DNA from: Clostridia bacterium
GTDB lineage: Bacteria; Bacillota; Clostridia; Christensenellales; Borkfalkiaceae
Assembly (NCBI GenBank): GCA_900767495.1
Contig: CAAFZH010000077.1
Span: 1-23,765, forward strand
Reading direction: 5' to 3'
Length of the DNA: 23,765 bases
Within the stretch, counting starts at the first letter, position 1. The number at the start of each line of letters is the position of its first letter. Positions 8,193 to 15,786 of the stretch are shown here, in pieces. The position numbers were made by a program, and so were the translations under genes. The notes beneath the pieces are model-generated. The model saw only the letters and a program-made list of their open reading frames with translations. It ran no database searches and was not told the origin of the DNA.

Positions 8193-9020
8193 TTATGTTT
8201 GGGCGGCGTAATCTTTCGGGGTTACGCCTTTTAATCGCTTAAAAGTCTTGGTAAAATAACTCGCGTCGTTAAAACCGCAGTCAAAGGCTATCCGCGTAAC
8301 GGAATTATCGGTTGAAAGCAAGGCTTTCGCCGCGCGTTCTATGCGGTAAGTTATAAGGTATTCTATCGGCGTATAACCCGTTTCGCGCTTGAAAAATTCG
8401 CAAAAATGTTTAGTGGAAAAACGCGCTTCGTCAGCCATATCTTCAAGAGTTATCTGTTCGGAATAGTTTTTTCTTACAAACTCGAAAACTCTTTTTAACT
8501 TAACGTTTTTTTCGGATAAATGCGACGCGCGATAGGCAAAATCGCCGTTTTTTATCGCCTCGCCGAAAAAACTCGTCGCATACCCTGTAACGCGCATTTC
8601 GTATCCCGCCGAACGCTCCTTAAGTTCGGCTATAATTTTATCCAGAAACGCTTTTTCATCGTGGTTTTCGATTTTTTCGTTTATACAGATGCCGTGCGAC
8701 AAAATTCCGTTAAAAAAATCGTCCGAAAAGCGGTTGCCCGTCTTTAAAAACTGCGCCTGAAAAACTACGCAACTGTATCTGCAGGAGTGCGGAATCGCCC
8801 CGTGCGACACCTCGGGATTGACGGCGACGGCGTCGCCTTTTTTTGCCGTAAACGTTTTTCCGTCAAGCGTTAAGCATAATTCGCCCTCGTCTATTTTGAT
8901 CAATTCGAAGTCGGAATGCAGGTGCGGCGACATAACGTATTTGGGCGAGTTTTCGTCCACGAGATATAACTCGAACGGGAAATCGTCCGTCCCGCGGCGT
9001 TTAATTTCATTGTAACTCAT
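8193..9020 (-). CDS. AraC-family transcriptional regulator, likely fucose-responsive
   Basis: This 275-residue regulator has an N-terminal cupin-like sensing domain (about residues 15-100; PHLHSDFELI and a jelly-roll GDAVAVNPEVSHG). The C-terminal AraC/XylS DNA-binding domain has two helix-turn-helix units (about 175-272; LEDMADEARFSTKHFCEFFK and IAFDCGFNDASYFTKTFKRL) and ends in the usual KGVTPKDYA. Length and layout are ordinary for sugar-sensing members. It diverges from L-fucose isomerase across a 110-base gap, which makes it the natural candidate activator of fucI and perhaps of the microcompartment operon; the sugar ligand is inferred from context. No clear Shine-Dalgarno precedes the ATG. 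A minus-strand promoter, TTGCCA (9079-9074) and TATAAT (9055-9050) at 18 bases, is present. Confidence 0.9.
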   Translation of the reverse strand: MSYNEIKRRGTDDFPFELYLVDENSPKYVMSPHLHSDFELIKIDEGELCLTLDGKTFTAKKGDAVAVNPEVSHGAIPHSCRYSCVVFQAQFLKTGNRFSDDFFNGILSHGICINEKIENHDEKAFLDKIIAELKERSAGYEMRVTGYATSFFGEAIKNGDFAYRASHLSEKNVKLKRVFEFVRKNYSEQITLEDMADEARFSTKHFCEFFKRETGYTPIEYLITYRIERAAKALLSTDNSVTRIAFDCGFNDASYFTKTFKRLKGVTPKDYAAQT

Positions 9021-9025
9021 AAAAA

Positions 9026-9097
9026 CCGAAAATAATTATATTTTTTTATATTATAACACAAGCAATCGGATTTTGGCAAGTATATAATTATATTCGG
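9026..9097. promoter_or_regulatory. Divergent control region between araC-type gene and fucI
   Basis: CCGAAAATAATTATAT (9026-9041) and ATATAATTATATTCGG (9082-9097) form a 16-bp inverted repeat with one mismatch, 40 bases apart. A minus-strand promoter (TTGCCA-18-TATAAT) lies between them. On the plus strand a TATAAT (9083-9088) lacks a good -35, as expected for an AraC-activated promoter. The arms are plausible regulator sites. Confidence 0.55.
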
Positions 9098-9130
9098 AAA
9101 ATAAAATAAATGAAAAAGGAAGGTTTATTT

Positions 9131-10933
9131 ATGGCAAAATCAAGACTTATCGGCGATTATCCCGTAATCGGTATAAGACCTACCATCGACGGCAGACGCG
9201 GCAAGATTAAAGTGCGCGAATCGCTCGAAGATCAAACTATGAATATGGCTAAATCTGCGGCTAAACTTATTGAAGAAAACGTTTTCTATTCAAACGGCGA
9301 GCACGTTAAGGTTATAATCGCGGATACGACTATCGGCAGAGTTGCCGAGGCTGCAGCCTGCGCGGACAAGTTTAAAAAAGCGGGCGTGGATATTACTTTA
9401 ACGGTAACTCCCTGCTGGTGCTACGGCGCGGAGACTATGGATATGGACCCGATGACGATTAAGGCGGTATGGGGCTTTAACGGAACCGAACGCCCCGGCG
9501 CGGTTTATCTAGCCTCGGTACTTGCGACTCACGCGCAAAAGGGCTTGCCCGCGTTCGGTATTTACGGACACGAAGTTCAGGAGGCGGACGATACTTCTAT
9601 CCCCGCAGACGTTCAGGAAAAGATTTTGCGTTTCGCTCGCGCGGCGGTTGCGGTTGCCACTATGCGCGGCAAATCGTATCTGCAAATCGGCTCGGTTACT
9701 ATGGGTATAGGCGGTTCGATTATTTCTCCCGAATTTTTCGAGGAATATCTCGGCATGCGCGTGGAAAGCGTGGACGAAGTGGAAATTATCCGCAGAATGA
9801 CCGAGGGTATTTACGACAGAACCGAATATAAAAAGGCTCTTGCGTGGGTAAAGGAAAAATGCAGACCCGACTTCGATAAAAACCCCGAAGAATTGCAAAA
9901 GACTCCCGCTCAAAAGGAAAAAGATTGGGAATTCACCGCTAAAATGGCGTGCATTATAAAAGATTTGTTCAACGGCAATAAACGCCTTCCCAAGGGTAGG
10001 GAAGAAGAAATGGTCGGCCATAACGCGATTGTCGGCGGTTTCCAGGGACAAAGACAATGGACGGACTTTTATCCCAACTGCGACTTCCCCGAAAGTATAT
10101 TAAACTCCTCGTTCGACTGGAACGGCGCGCGCGAACCCTATATTTTAGGTACGGAAAACGACACGCTCAACGCAACGAGTATGCTCTTTATGAAACTGCT
10201 TACGGGCAGAGCGCAGATGTTTGCCGACGTAAGAACTTACTGGTCGGGCGATTCGGTTAAGCGCGTAACGGGTTATGAGTTGGAGGGCAAGGCTAAAGAG
10301 GCGGACGGCTTTATTCACCTTATAAACTCGGGCGCGTGCTGCGTGGACGCCTGCGGCGAGGTTAAGGACGAAAACGGCAACGCCGTTATGAAAAAATGGT
10401 GGGAAGTTACCGATAAAGATATCGACACTATGATGAACGCCACCACCTGGCCTTATGCGGACCTCGGATATTTCCGCGGCGGCGGCTATTCTTCGAGATT
10501 CGTAACGCGTGCGGAAATGCCCGCCACTATGATAAGACTTAACCTTATAAAGGGTTTAGGTCCCGTACTGCAGATAGTCGAGGGTTGGACGGTTAAACTG
10601 CCCGACGAGGTTACCGATAAACTCTGGAAGAGAACGGACTACACCTGGCCTTGCACCTGGTTTGCACCGAGAGTAACGGGCGAGGGCGCGTTCAAATCGG
10701 CTTACGACGTAATGAACAACTGGGGCGCGAATCACGGCGCGATTTCCTACGGGCATATCGGCGCGGATCTGATAACTATGTGTTCTATGCTTCGTATACC
10801 CGTATGTATGCACAACGTAGACGAAAAGGATATTTATCGTCCCGCCGCCTGGAACGCTTTCGGAATGGATAAAGAAGGTCAGGACTACCGTGCTTGCGCG
10901 GCTTACGGACCTATGTATAAAAACGTAAGATAA
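9131..10933 (+). CDS. fucI: L-fucose isomerase
   Basis: Converts L-fucose to L-fuculose (EC 5.3.1.25) in the cytoplasm with a divalent metal, usually Mn2+. The 600-residue product is close to the family length (E. coli FucI is about 591). The metal ligands known in E. coli (E337, D361, H528) have counterparts here: E342 in LGTENDTLN, D366 in FADVRTYWS and H535 in NHGAISYGH. An in-frame ATG lies 21 bases upstream (9110), but the GGAAGG 7 bases before 9131 and the family N terminus favour the ATG at 9131. The gene is monocistronic, with a strong terminator behind it. The substrate kinase is not in this window. It supplies the route to the aldolase of the microcompartment operon 2.6 kb downstream. 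Confidence 0.96.
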   Translation: MAKSRLIGDYPVIGIRPTIDGRRGKIKVRESLEDQTMNMAKSAAKLIEENVFYSNGEHVKVIIADTTIGRVAEAAACADKFKKAGVDITLTVTPCWCYGAETMDMDPMTIKAVWGFNGTERPGAVYLASVLATHAQKGLPAFGIYGHEVQEADDTSIPADVQEKILRFARAAVAVATMRGKSYLQIGSVTMGIGGSIISPEFFEEYLGMRVESVDEVEIIRRMTEGIYDRTEYKKALAWVKEKCRPDFDKNPEELQKTPAQKEKDWEFTAKMACIIKDLFNGNKRLPKGREEEMVGHNAIVGGFQGQRQWTDFYPNCDFPESILNSSFDWNGAREPYILGTENDTLNATSMLFMKLLTGRAQMFADVRTYWSGDSVKRVTGYELEGKAKEADGFIHLINSGACCVDACGEVKDENGNAVMKKWWEVTDKDIDTMMNATTWPYADLGYFRGGGYSSRFVTRAEMPATMIRLNLIKGLGPVLQIVEGWTVKLPDEVTDKLWKRTDYTWPCTWFAPRVTGEGAFKSAYDVMNNWGANHGAISYGHIGADLITMCSMLRIPVCMHNVDEKDIYRPAAWNAFGMDKEGQDYRACAAYGPMYKNVR

Positions 10934-10950
10934 ACTTAAAATAAGCCTGA

Positions 10951-10989
10951 AAGCGGGCGAGGGAAAATTCTTTCCCTCGCCCGCTTTTT
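10951..10989 (+). terminator. Rho-independent terminator of fucI
   Basis: A perfect 16-bp stem (10951-10966 with 10971-10986), loop ATTC, ends in a T-run to 10989. A weaker T-rich stretch on the other strand means it may also serve the convergent minus-strand gene. Confidence 0.93.
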
Positions 10990-11022
10990 AAATTCTTGTT
11001 ATTTCGTGTAGGTCTATGCTTG

Positions 11023-11619
11023 TCAGAAGTCTTGAAATTTGCCGTTGCAATAATCAAAATAGATGGGAACGCCGTCTGCACAATATGCAATATCGTTCTC
11101 TAATTTAGAATAATACTCGAGAGAGTTTATTACAAAAGTCAAAATTCCCGAATCGTAAACGAATTTACCGTCGACTGAAGTTATAAAGACAATCAATTCT
11201 TTATAGTGATCTTCGTTGCATTTCAAGTCGGCAGCAAGGGGAATTACATAGAACGAATAAAAATACTCGTCGGGTATAATTTCCTCGGTGTAATCGTGTA
11301 TCATATGGCACGGTGAGATAGATTTTAAATAATCAATATTTTCAGCCGGATCGAAAAAATCCGTTAAGTGATTATAAAAATAATCGGTATCTAATTTTTT
11401 TCCGCCGTATTTGTTTATAATTACGTCTTCAATTTGTGCAATCGTCTTGCTGTTTTTATTTATTACGGGCAAATGATGTTTCAGGTTGTATTCAGCCACG
11501 TTTGCCTGCAGGACATTATGGTCTACGTTAAGAGGTTCGTGATTAAACAGTTTACCTTCCTCAACTGCTTTTTCCAATTGTTTAATGGCGATTTCAACGT
11601 CGGTATTATTTGCTGTCAT
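11023..11619 (-). CDS. Hypothetical acidic protein, family not recognised
   Basis: This is a 198-residue soluble protein with no signal peptide or membrane segment. It is rich in Asp, Glu, Tyr and Asn. Residues 1-25 look helical (ANNTDVEIAIKQLEKAVEEG). The C-terminal half alternates hydrophobic and acidic residues, including ELIVFITSVDGKFVYDSGIL, suggesting an alpha/beta domain. I see no catalytic motif. Its base composition is more AT-rich than its neighbours, compatible with recent acquisition. A weak AAAGGT precedes the ATG, and a TTGACA (minus strand, 11680-11675) with a poor TACCAT -10 could be its promoter. It converges on fucI and shares the gap with that gene's terminator. Nothing ties it to fucose use. 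Confidence 0.7.
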   Translation of the reverse strand: MTANNTDVEIAIKQLEKAVEEGKLFNHEPLNVDHNVLQANVAEYNLKHHLPVINKNSKTIAQIEDVIINKYGGKKLDTDYFYNHLTDFFDPAENIDYLKSISPCHMIHDYTEEIIPDEYFYSFYVIPLAADLKCNEDHYKELIVFITSVDGKFVYDSGILTFVINSLEYYSKLENDIAYCADGVPIYFDYCNGKFQDF

Positions 11620-11735
11620 ATTTAATTACCTTTATAAGATTTTCACTTAAATGGTAACATAGGCATAGCAACGTTGTCAATAAAATTTCAAAAAAACTTT
11701 ATAAAATTTGTAAATTAAACGTTTTTGCAAGGTAT

Positions 11736-11779
11736 ATAAAAGTGCCGACGGCGAGATTAACAAATTTCGCCGTCGGCAC
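11736..11779 (-). terminator. Terminator of PHP-domain gene
   Basis: A perfect 13-bp stem (11742-11754 with 11767-11779) is followed on the minus strand by TTTTAT. It lies about 15 bases after the stop of the PHP-domain gene. Confidence 0.8.
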
Positions 11780-11794
11780 AACTTAAAACGGTAT

Positions 11795-12508
11795 TTATTT
11801 TTTTAATAAGGAAAAGAATTTTTCGGGCGAGTAGTTTACTACTAATTCGTCGGGGAAATTCACTATTTGCAATACCTTATATATATTGTCAAAGTCGAGT
11901 ATATGGTCTTTGCCGTGGCTGTCGCTGCCGAGCGAAATGTAAACGCCTTTCTTTTCGCAAAGCAAAAGCATCTCTATAAGTCCGTAAATATTATAACCTC
12001 GGTAGCCGTTTTTGCTTACGCCTACGGCGTTGAATTCGAGAATGGTTCCGTTCGCTTTGGCGGCGTCGGTCAGCAAAGAAAAGTTGATCTCGTAAGTCGG
12101 GTCGTCGGGGTGGCCGATAATATTGACGAGCGGATTTTCGCAGGCGGCGACGAGCGCGCGCGTGTTTACTTCTTCGCTTTGGGGTTTAAAAATCTCTTTA
12201 TGAAGAGAGGCTATGCAATAGACTAAATTTTTGCAATCGGACTTTTCTAAATCGACTTTACCGTCGCGGCTTAACACGTTGAGTTCCGCGCCGTATAAAA
12301 TATTTACGCCGAACAGTTTTTTGTCCGAATACGAAAGCGACGAAAAATAACTTTTGCCGCACGAGCCGAGCATTTTCGGAGCGTGTTCGGTTATGCCGAG
12401 ATATTCTGCGCCGCGTTTTTTCGCCTCGCGCGCCATATCCGTAACCGTGTCGGTGGTATGATGCCCGCTCGCAACGGAGTGGGTATGTAAGTCCATTTTC
12501 GCCTGCAT
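11795..12508 (-). CDS. PHP-domain metal-dependent hydrolase (YcdX-like)
   Basis: This is a 237-residue PHP (polymerase and histidinol phosphatase) domain protein, probably a phosphatase or phosphoesterase with a multi-metal site. The motifs run in order: DLHTHS (6-11), ITEHA, GAELNV, IGHPDD and GSDSHG near the C terminus. These supply the usual His, Glu and Asp metal ligands. Size and motif order fit the YcdX-like branch rather than full-length histidinol phosphatase; the substrate is unknown. A promoter (TTGTTT, 17 bases, TATAAT on the minus strand) ends only 6 bases before the ATG at 12508, and no Shine-Dalgarno is seen. Translation may thus be leaderless, or start at the next ATG (12496, MDLHTHS). 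It is divergent from the microcompartment operon. Confidence 0.88.
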   Translation of the reverse strand: MQAKMDLHTHSVASGHHTTDTVTDMAREAKKRGAEYLGITEHAPKMLGSCGKSYFSSLSYSDKKLFGVNILYGAELNVLSRDGKVDLEKSDCKNLVYCIASLHKEIFKPQSEEVNTRALVAACENPLVNIIGHPDDPTYEINFSLLTDAAKANGTILEFNAVGVSKNGYRGYNIYGLIEMLLLCEKKGVYISLGSDSHGKDHILDFDNIYKVLQIVNFPDELVVNYSPEKFFSLLKK

Positions 12509-12514
12509 AATCTT

Positions 12515-12543
12515 ATTATACTACAAATTTTATCAAAAAACAA
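12515..12543 (-). promoter_or_regulatory. Promoter of PHP-domain gene
   Basis: On the minus strand, TTGTTT (12543-12538) and a perfect TATAAT (12520-12515) are 17 bases apart. The expected transcription start falls on or next to the A of the ATG at 12508. Confidence 0.65.
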
Positions 12544-12581
12544 TAATTTTAAGCCGCTTTTTTAAAATTTTACATTGAAAA

Positions 12582-12639
12582 CAACACAAAACAACGAGTT
12601 TACACAAAATTTTTTTGATTTTTTTGTTGTTTTGTGTTG
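12582..12639. promoter_or_regulatory. Inverted-repeat operator candidate of the BMC operon
   Basis: CAACACAAAACAAC (12582-12595) pairs exactly with GTTGTTTTGTGTTG (12626-12639), and a further ACACAAAA lies between at 12602-12609. The right arm overlaps the -35 of the operon promoter. TGTTTG-like A/C-rich words are typical of DeoR-family operators, and a DeoR-family gene lies at the far end of this locus (21635), so repression by that protein is the likely meaning. Confidence 0.6.
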
Positions 12640-12665
12640 ACATTCGTTTAATTGTGGTGTATAAT
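12637..12665 (+). promoter_or_regulatory. Consensus promoter of the BMC operon
   Basis: A perfect TTGACA (12637-12642) and a perfect TATAAT (12660-12665) are 17 bases apart. The predicted start of transcription is at about 12672, the A of the first start codon, so the first gene would have no 5' leader. Confidence 0.9.
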
Positions 12666-12671
12666 TAAGCT

Positions 12672-13049
12672 ATGGAACTAAACGAGGCACTTACGACAAA
12701 AGAAAAATTAAGAATAGTACAGGAACTCGTTCCCGGCAAGCAAATCACGCTTGCGCACGTTATCGCCAATCCCGATCCGATAATGTACCGCAAACTCGGG
12801 CTTAACCCCGCGGTAGATTATTCCAAAAACGCGATAGGCATAGTGTGCATGACGCCTGCGGAATCCGCGATAGTAACCGCGGACATAGCGATAAAGGCGA
12901 GCGGCGTTGAAATAGGCTTTGTGGACAGGTTCAGCGGCACGCTCATATTGCTCGGCACCGTGTCCGAAGTTTCGACTTCCATAGAGGCGGTTTTGACTTA
13001 CGCCGAAAACGTGCTTAAATTTACCACCTGCCGCCTGACCAAGACGTGA
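12672..13049 (+). CDS. eutS: BMC shell protein, EutS/PduU type
   Basis: This 125-residue circularly permuted BMC-H shell protein forms hexamers in the facets of a microcompartment. The diagnostic segments of EutS/PduU are present: VPGKQITLAHVIANP (about 20-34), IGIVCMTPAESAIVTADIAIK, VEIGFVDRFSGTLILLG and a C-terminal FTTCRLTKT. In known members the N-terminal strands form a small beta-barrel that plugs the pore. An in-frame stop just upstream (12666-12668) and the absence of any Shine-Dalgarno show that the ATG six bases after the -10 must be the start. It is first in the operon and overlaps the next gene by 4 bases. Confidence 0.93.
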   Translation: MELNEALTTKEKLRIVQELVPGKQITLAHVIANPDPIMYRKLGLNPAVDYSKNAIGIVCMTPAESAIVTADIAIKASGVEIGFVDRFSGTLILLGTVSEVSTSIEAVLTYAENVLKFTTCRLTKT

Positions 13050-13483
13050 AAAAGAAGATTATGTTCATGGGCAGGAGCGGAGCGGGCAAAACCACTCTTA
13101 CGCAAGCCCTGTACGGCGAGGATATAGCCTACCACAAAACGCAGTACGTAAATTACAGTCAATATATAATAGACCCCCCGGGGGAATATATAGAGGACAA
13201 GCAGTTCGGATTTGCTCTCGCGCTGTATTCTTACGAGGTTGACGTAATAGGTTTCGTACTTGCGGCGAACGAGCCGTTTTCGCTCTACTCGCCCGCGTCC
13301 ACGGCAACCGCCACCCGTGAGGTGATAGGTATAGTAACGCAAATAAATTCGCCCGACGCTGACAAAAATCTCGCCAAGGAATGGCTGGAGATAGCAGGTT
13401 GCGAAAAAGTTTTTTTCGTAGACAGCGTTACGCGCGAAGGTTTAGACGAGTTAATTGCTTATCTCGGTTGGGATAAGAATTAA
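13046..13483 (+). CDS. EutP/PduV-like P-loop NTPase
   Basis: This 145-residue small Ras-like NTPase is found in ethanolamine and propanediol compartments. Walker A is GRSGAGKTT (residues 9-17) and DPPGEY is the Walker B/G3 element. The G4 motif, normally (N/T)KxD, reads TQIN here, so guanine specificity is doubtful. Salmonella EutP has been reported to act as an acetate kinase and PduV to associate with the shell; either role fits. If it is an acyl kinase it would make ATP from the acyl phosphate that PduL forms, which matters because no separate acetate/propionate kinase is present here. It starts at GTG, overlapping the stop of the EutS-like gene (GTGA), so the two are translationally coupled. 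Confidence 0.85.
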   Translation: MKKKIMFMGRSGAGKTTLTQALYGEDIAYHKTQYVNYSQYIIDPPGEYIEDKQFGFALALYSYEVDVIGFVLAANEPFSLYSPASTATATREVIGIVTQINSPDADKNLAKEWLEIAGCEKVFFVDSVTREGLDELIAYLGWDKN

Positions 13484-13534
13484 ATAAGTAAAAATAAGTA
13501 AAAAATATAATCAAAAGATTATAAGGAGATCATA

Positions 13535-14350
13535 ATGGTAAACGAATTTGAAATCAAAAAGCAGATTTGCGAAATCGGCAAAAGGATTTACAATCAGGGC
13601 ATGGTTGCCGCAAACGACGGAAACATTTCCGTAAAACTCAACGATCACGAATTCCTTTGCACCCCCACGGGCGTATCGAAGGGATTTATGACCCCCGAGT
13701 ACATTTGTAAAGTAGACGAAAACGGCAACGTGTTGCAAGCCAACCCCGGTTTTAAACCTTCGTCGGAAATAAAAATGCACATGAGAGTTTACAAGGAAAG
13801 ACCCGACGTTCAATCGGTAGTACACGCTCACCCCATTTACGCGACTTCTTTCGCGATAGCGGGTATTCCTTTAACTCAGCCCATTATGCCCGAAGCGGTT
13901 ATCGCGCTCGGCTGCGTACCCATCGCCGAATACGGTACTCCTTCGACCAACGAAATTCCCGACGCGGTTTCCAAATACCTTCAGTATTTCGACGCCGTTC
14001 TTTTGGCTAACCACGGCGCGCTCACTTATTCCGATTCGCTCCTTAACGCGTATCACAAAATGGAATCGGTTGAGTTCTACGCAAAACTCCTGTTCAATTC
14101 CAGACTTCTCGGCGGTCCGAAGGAACTTTCCAAGGCGCAGGTCGAAAGACTTTACGAAATTCGCCGTCAGTTCGGTTTAAAGGGTAAACACCCCGCAAAC
14201 ATCTGCCTTAACAACAAGAAGGGCGAGTTCAGTTGCCATAACTGCGAGTCCTGCGGAGCGGGCTGCTCGAGCGAAGAAAAATCCGCCGACGAAGAAACCA
14301 TAGCGGCTATAACCAAAAAAGTTATAGAGCAACTCGGACTTAATAAATAA
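13535..14350 (+). CDS. fucA: Class II aldolase (L-fuculose-1-phosphate aldolase) with encapsulation peptide
   Basis: Cleaves L-fuculose-1-phosphate (possibly also rhamnulose-1-phosphate) to dihydroxyacetone phosphate and L-lactaldehyde inside the compartment. The Zn site matches E. coli FucA (E73, H92, H94, H155) with a constant +5 shift: E78, H97, H99 and H160, in SSEIKMH, VHAHP and ANHGA. The catalytic domain covers about residues 1-215. A C-terminal extension not found in free aldolases adds a Cys cluster, C234-x2-C237-x2-C240-x3-C244, and an amphipathic helix (about 252-271, ETIAAITKKVIEQLGL) that looks like an encapsulation peptide. AAGGAG lies just upstream of the start. It is third in the operon, directly before PduP, the next pathway step. 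Confidence 0.93.
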   Translation: MVNEFEIKKQICEIGKRIYNQGMVAANDGNISVKLNDHEFLCTPTGVSKGFMTPEYICKVDENGNVLQANPGFKPSSEIKMHMRVYKERPDVQSVVHAHPIYATSFAIAGIPLTQPIMPEAVIALGCVPIAEYGTPSTNEIPDAVSKYLQYFDAVLLANHGALTYSDSLLNAYHKMESVEFYAKLLFNSRLLGGPKELSKAQVERLYEIRRQFGLKGKHPANICLNNKKGEFSCHNCESCGAGCSSEEKSADEETIAAITKKVIEQLGLNK

Positions 14351-14379
14351 GTCAGACTAAGTTAAACGGAGAAGTTCAA

Positions 14380-15765
14380 ATGCAATTTACCGATAACGAC
14401 GTGTCCGCAATCGTAAAACAGGTCGTAGCGAAACTTAACCTTACCGAGCCTACCGGCAGTATGGGACTTTTCGACGATATGAACGACGCGATAGCGGCGG
14501 CAAAAAAGGCGCAGGAGGTCGTTAAAAAAATGCCTCTCGACGCCCGCGAAAAAGTTATCGCCAATATCCGTAAAAAGACGATAGAAAACGCCGAAATTCT
14601 CGCGCGTATGGGCGTTGAAGAAACGGGTATGGGTAACGTCGGACACAAAATAATGAAGCACAGGCTCGTCGCCGAAATGACCCCCGGTACGGAAGATATT
14701 AAAACTACCGCGTGGTCGGGCGACAAAGGGCTTACCCTTATAGAAATGGGTCCGTTCGGTGTAATAGGCGCGATTACGCCTTGTACCAATCCGAGCGAAA
14801 CCATTATCTGCAACACGATAGGTATGTTTGCCGCAGGCAACACCGTAGTGTTCAATCCGCACCCCGCGGCGATTAAAACTTCCAACTACGCGGTTGATAT
14901 GGTCAACAAGGCGTGCGTAGAGGCAGGCGGACCTGCAAATATTTGTTGTTCGCTCTATAAGCCGACTTTGGATTCGAGCGCGGTTATGATGCACCACAAA
15001 GATATCCAACTGCTCGTGGCTACGGGCGGACCGGGCGTAGTTACCGCGGTACTTTCTTCGGGCAAGCGCGGAATAGGCGCGGGCGCGGGCAATCCTCCCG
15101 CACTCGTAGACGAAACCGCCGACGTAAGAAAAGCCGCCGAGGATATAGTAAACGGTTGTACGTTCGATAATAACCTGCCTTGTATTGCCGAAAAAGAAAT
15201 AGTCGCCGTAGACGAAGTTTGCGACAGACTTATGCAATATATGGTAGAAGAGCAGGGTTGTTACCTTGCCTCCAAAGAAGTGCAGGATAAACTTATCGCT
15301 ACCGTTCTTACGCCCAAGGGGCTTAACCGTAAATGCGTCGGAAGGAGCGCGAAAGCGTTGCTTGCGATGGTCGGCGTAGACGTTCCCGATTCTATCCGTT
15401 GTATAACTTTCGAGGGAGAAAAGGAACATCCGCTTATCGCGACCGAACTTATGATGCCTATTTTAGGCGTGGTAAGGGCGAAAGATTTTGAAGACGCGGT
15501 AGAAAAAGCGGTATGGCTCGAACACGGCAACAGGCACAGCGCGCATATCCATTCTAAAAACGTGGATCATATAACGCAGTACGCAAAGGCGATAGATACG
15601 GCTATTCTCGTTAAAAACGGTCCGTCTTACGCGGCTCTCGGTTTCGGCGGCGAAGGTTATTGTACTTTCACCATAGCAAGTCGTACCGGCGAAGGTTTGA
15701 CGGCGGCGCACTCTTTCACCAAATCGCGCAGATGCGTTATGGTCGAAAGTCTTTGCATAAGATAA
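14380..15765 (+). CDS. pduP: CoA-acylating aldehyde dehydrogenase (PduP-like)
   Basis: Oxidises a short aldehyde (propionaldehyde or, here perhaps, lactaldehyde) with NAD+ and CoA to the acyl-CoA. The 461-residue product has the size of PduP. The N-terminal helix, FTDNDVSAIVKQVVAKLNL (about 3-21), is a typical encapsulation peptide and is followed by a short linker. The catalytic Cys is C268 in NNLPCIAEKE, and the NAD-binding part includes ITPCTNPSET. GGAGAAG precedes the ATG. It lies between the aldolase and the alcohol dehydrogenase, so its substrate is formed and its cofactor recycled by its neighbours. Sequence alone does not settle lactaldehyde versus propionaldehyde. Confidence 0.94.
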   Translation: MQFTDNDVSAIVKQVVAKLNLTEPTGSMGLFDDMNDAIAAAKKAQEVVKKMPLDAREKVIANIRKKTIENAEILARMGVEETGMGNVGHKIMKHRLVAEMTPGTEDIKTTAWSGDKGLTLIEMGPFGVIGAITPCTNPSETIICNTIGMFAAGNTVVFNPHPAAIKTSNYAVDMVNKACVEAGGPANICCSLYKPTLDSSAVMMHHKDIQLLVATGGPGVVTAVLSSGKRGIGAGAGNPPALVDETADVRKAAEDIVNGCTFDNNLPCIAEKEIVAVDEVCDRLMQYMVEEQGCYLASKEVQDKLIATVLTPKGLNRKCVGRSAKALLAMVGVDVPDSIRCITFEGEKEHPLIATELMMPILGVVRAKDFEDAVEKAVWLEHGNRHSAHIHSKNVDHITQYAKAIDTAILVKNGPSYAALGFGGEGYCTFTIASRTGEGLTAAHSFTKSRRCVMVESLCIR

Positions 15766-15786
15766 TTTAGTACGCTATAATTGCAA

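Noticed and set aside
9110..9130. Upstream ATG of fucI
   Set aside because: It would place the GGAAGG ribosome site inside the coding region; the ATG at 9131 has correct spacing and the family-like N terminus.
14362..15429. Antisense 355-codon open frame opposite pduP
   Set aside because: The sense frame is a clear PduP with catalytic Cys and encapsulation peptide; the antisense product matches nothing and has no start signals.
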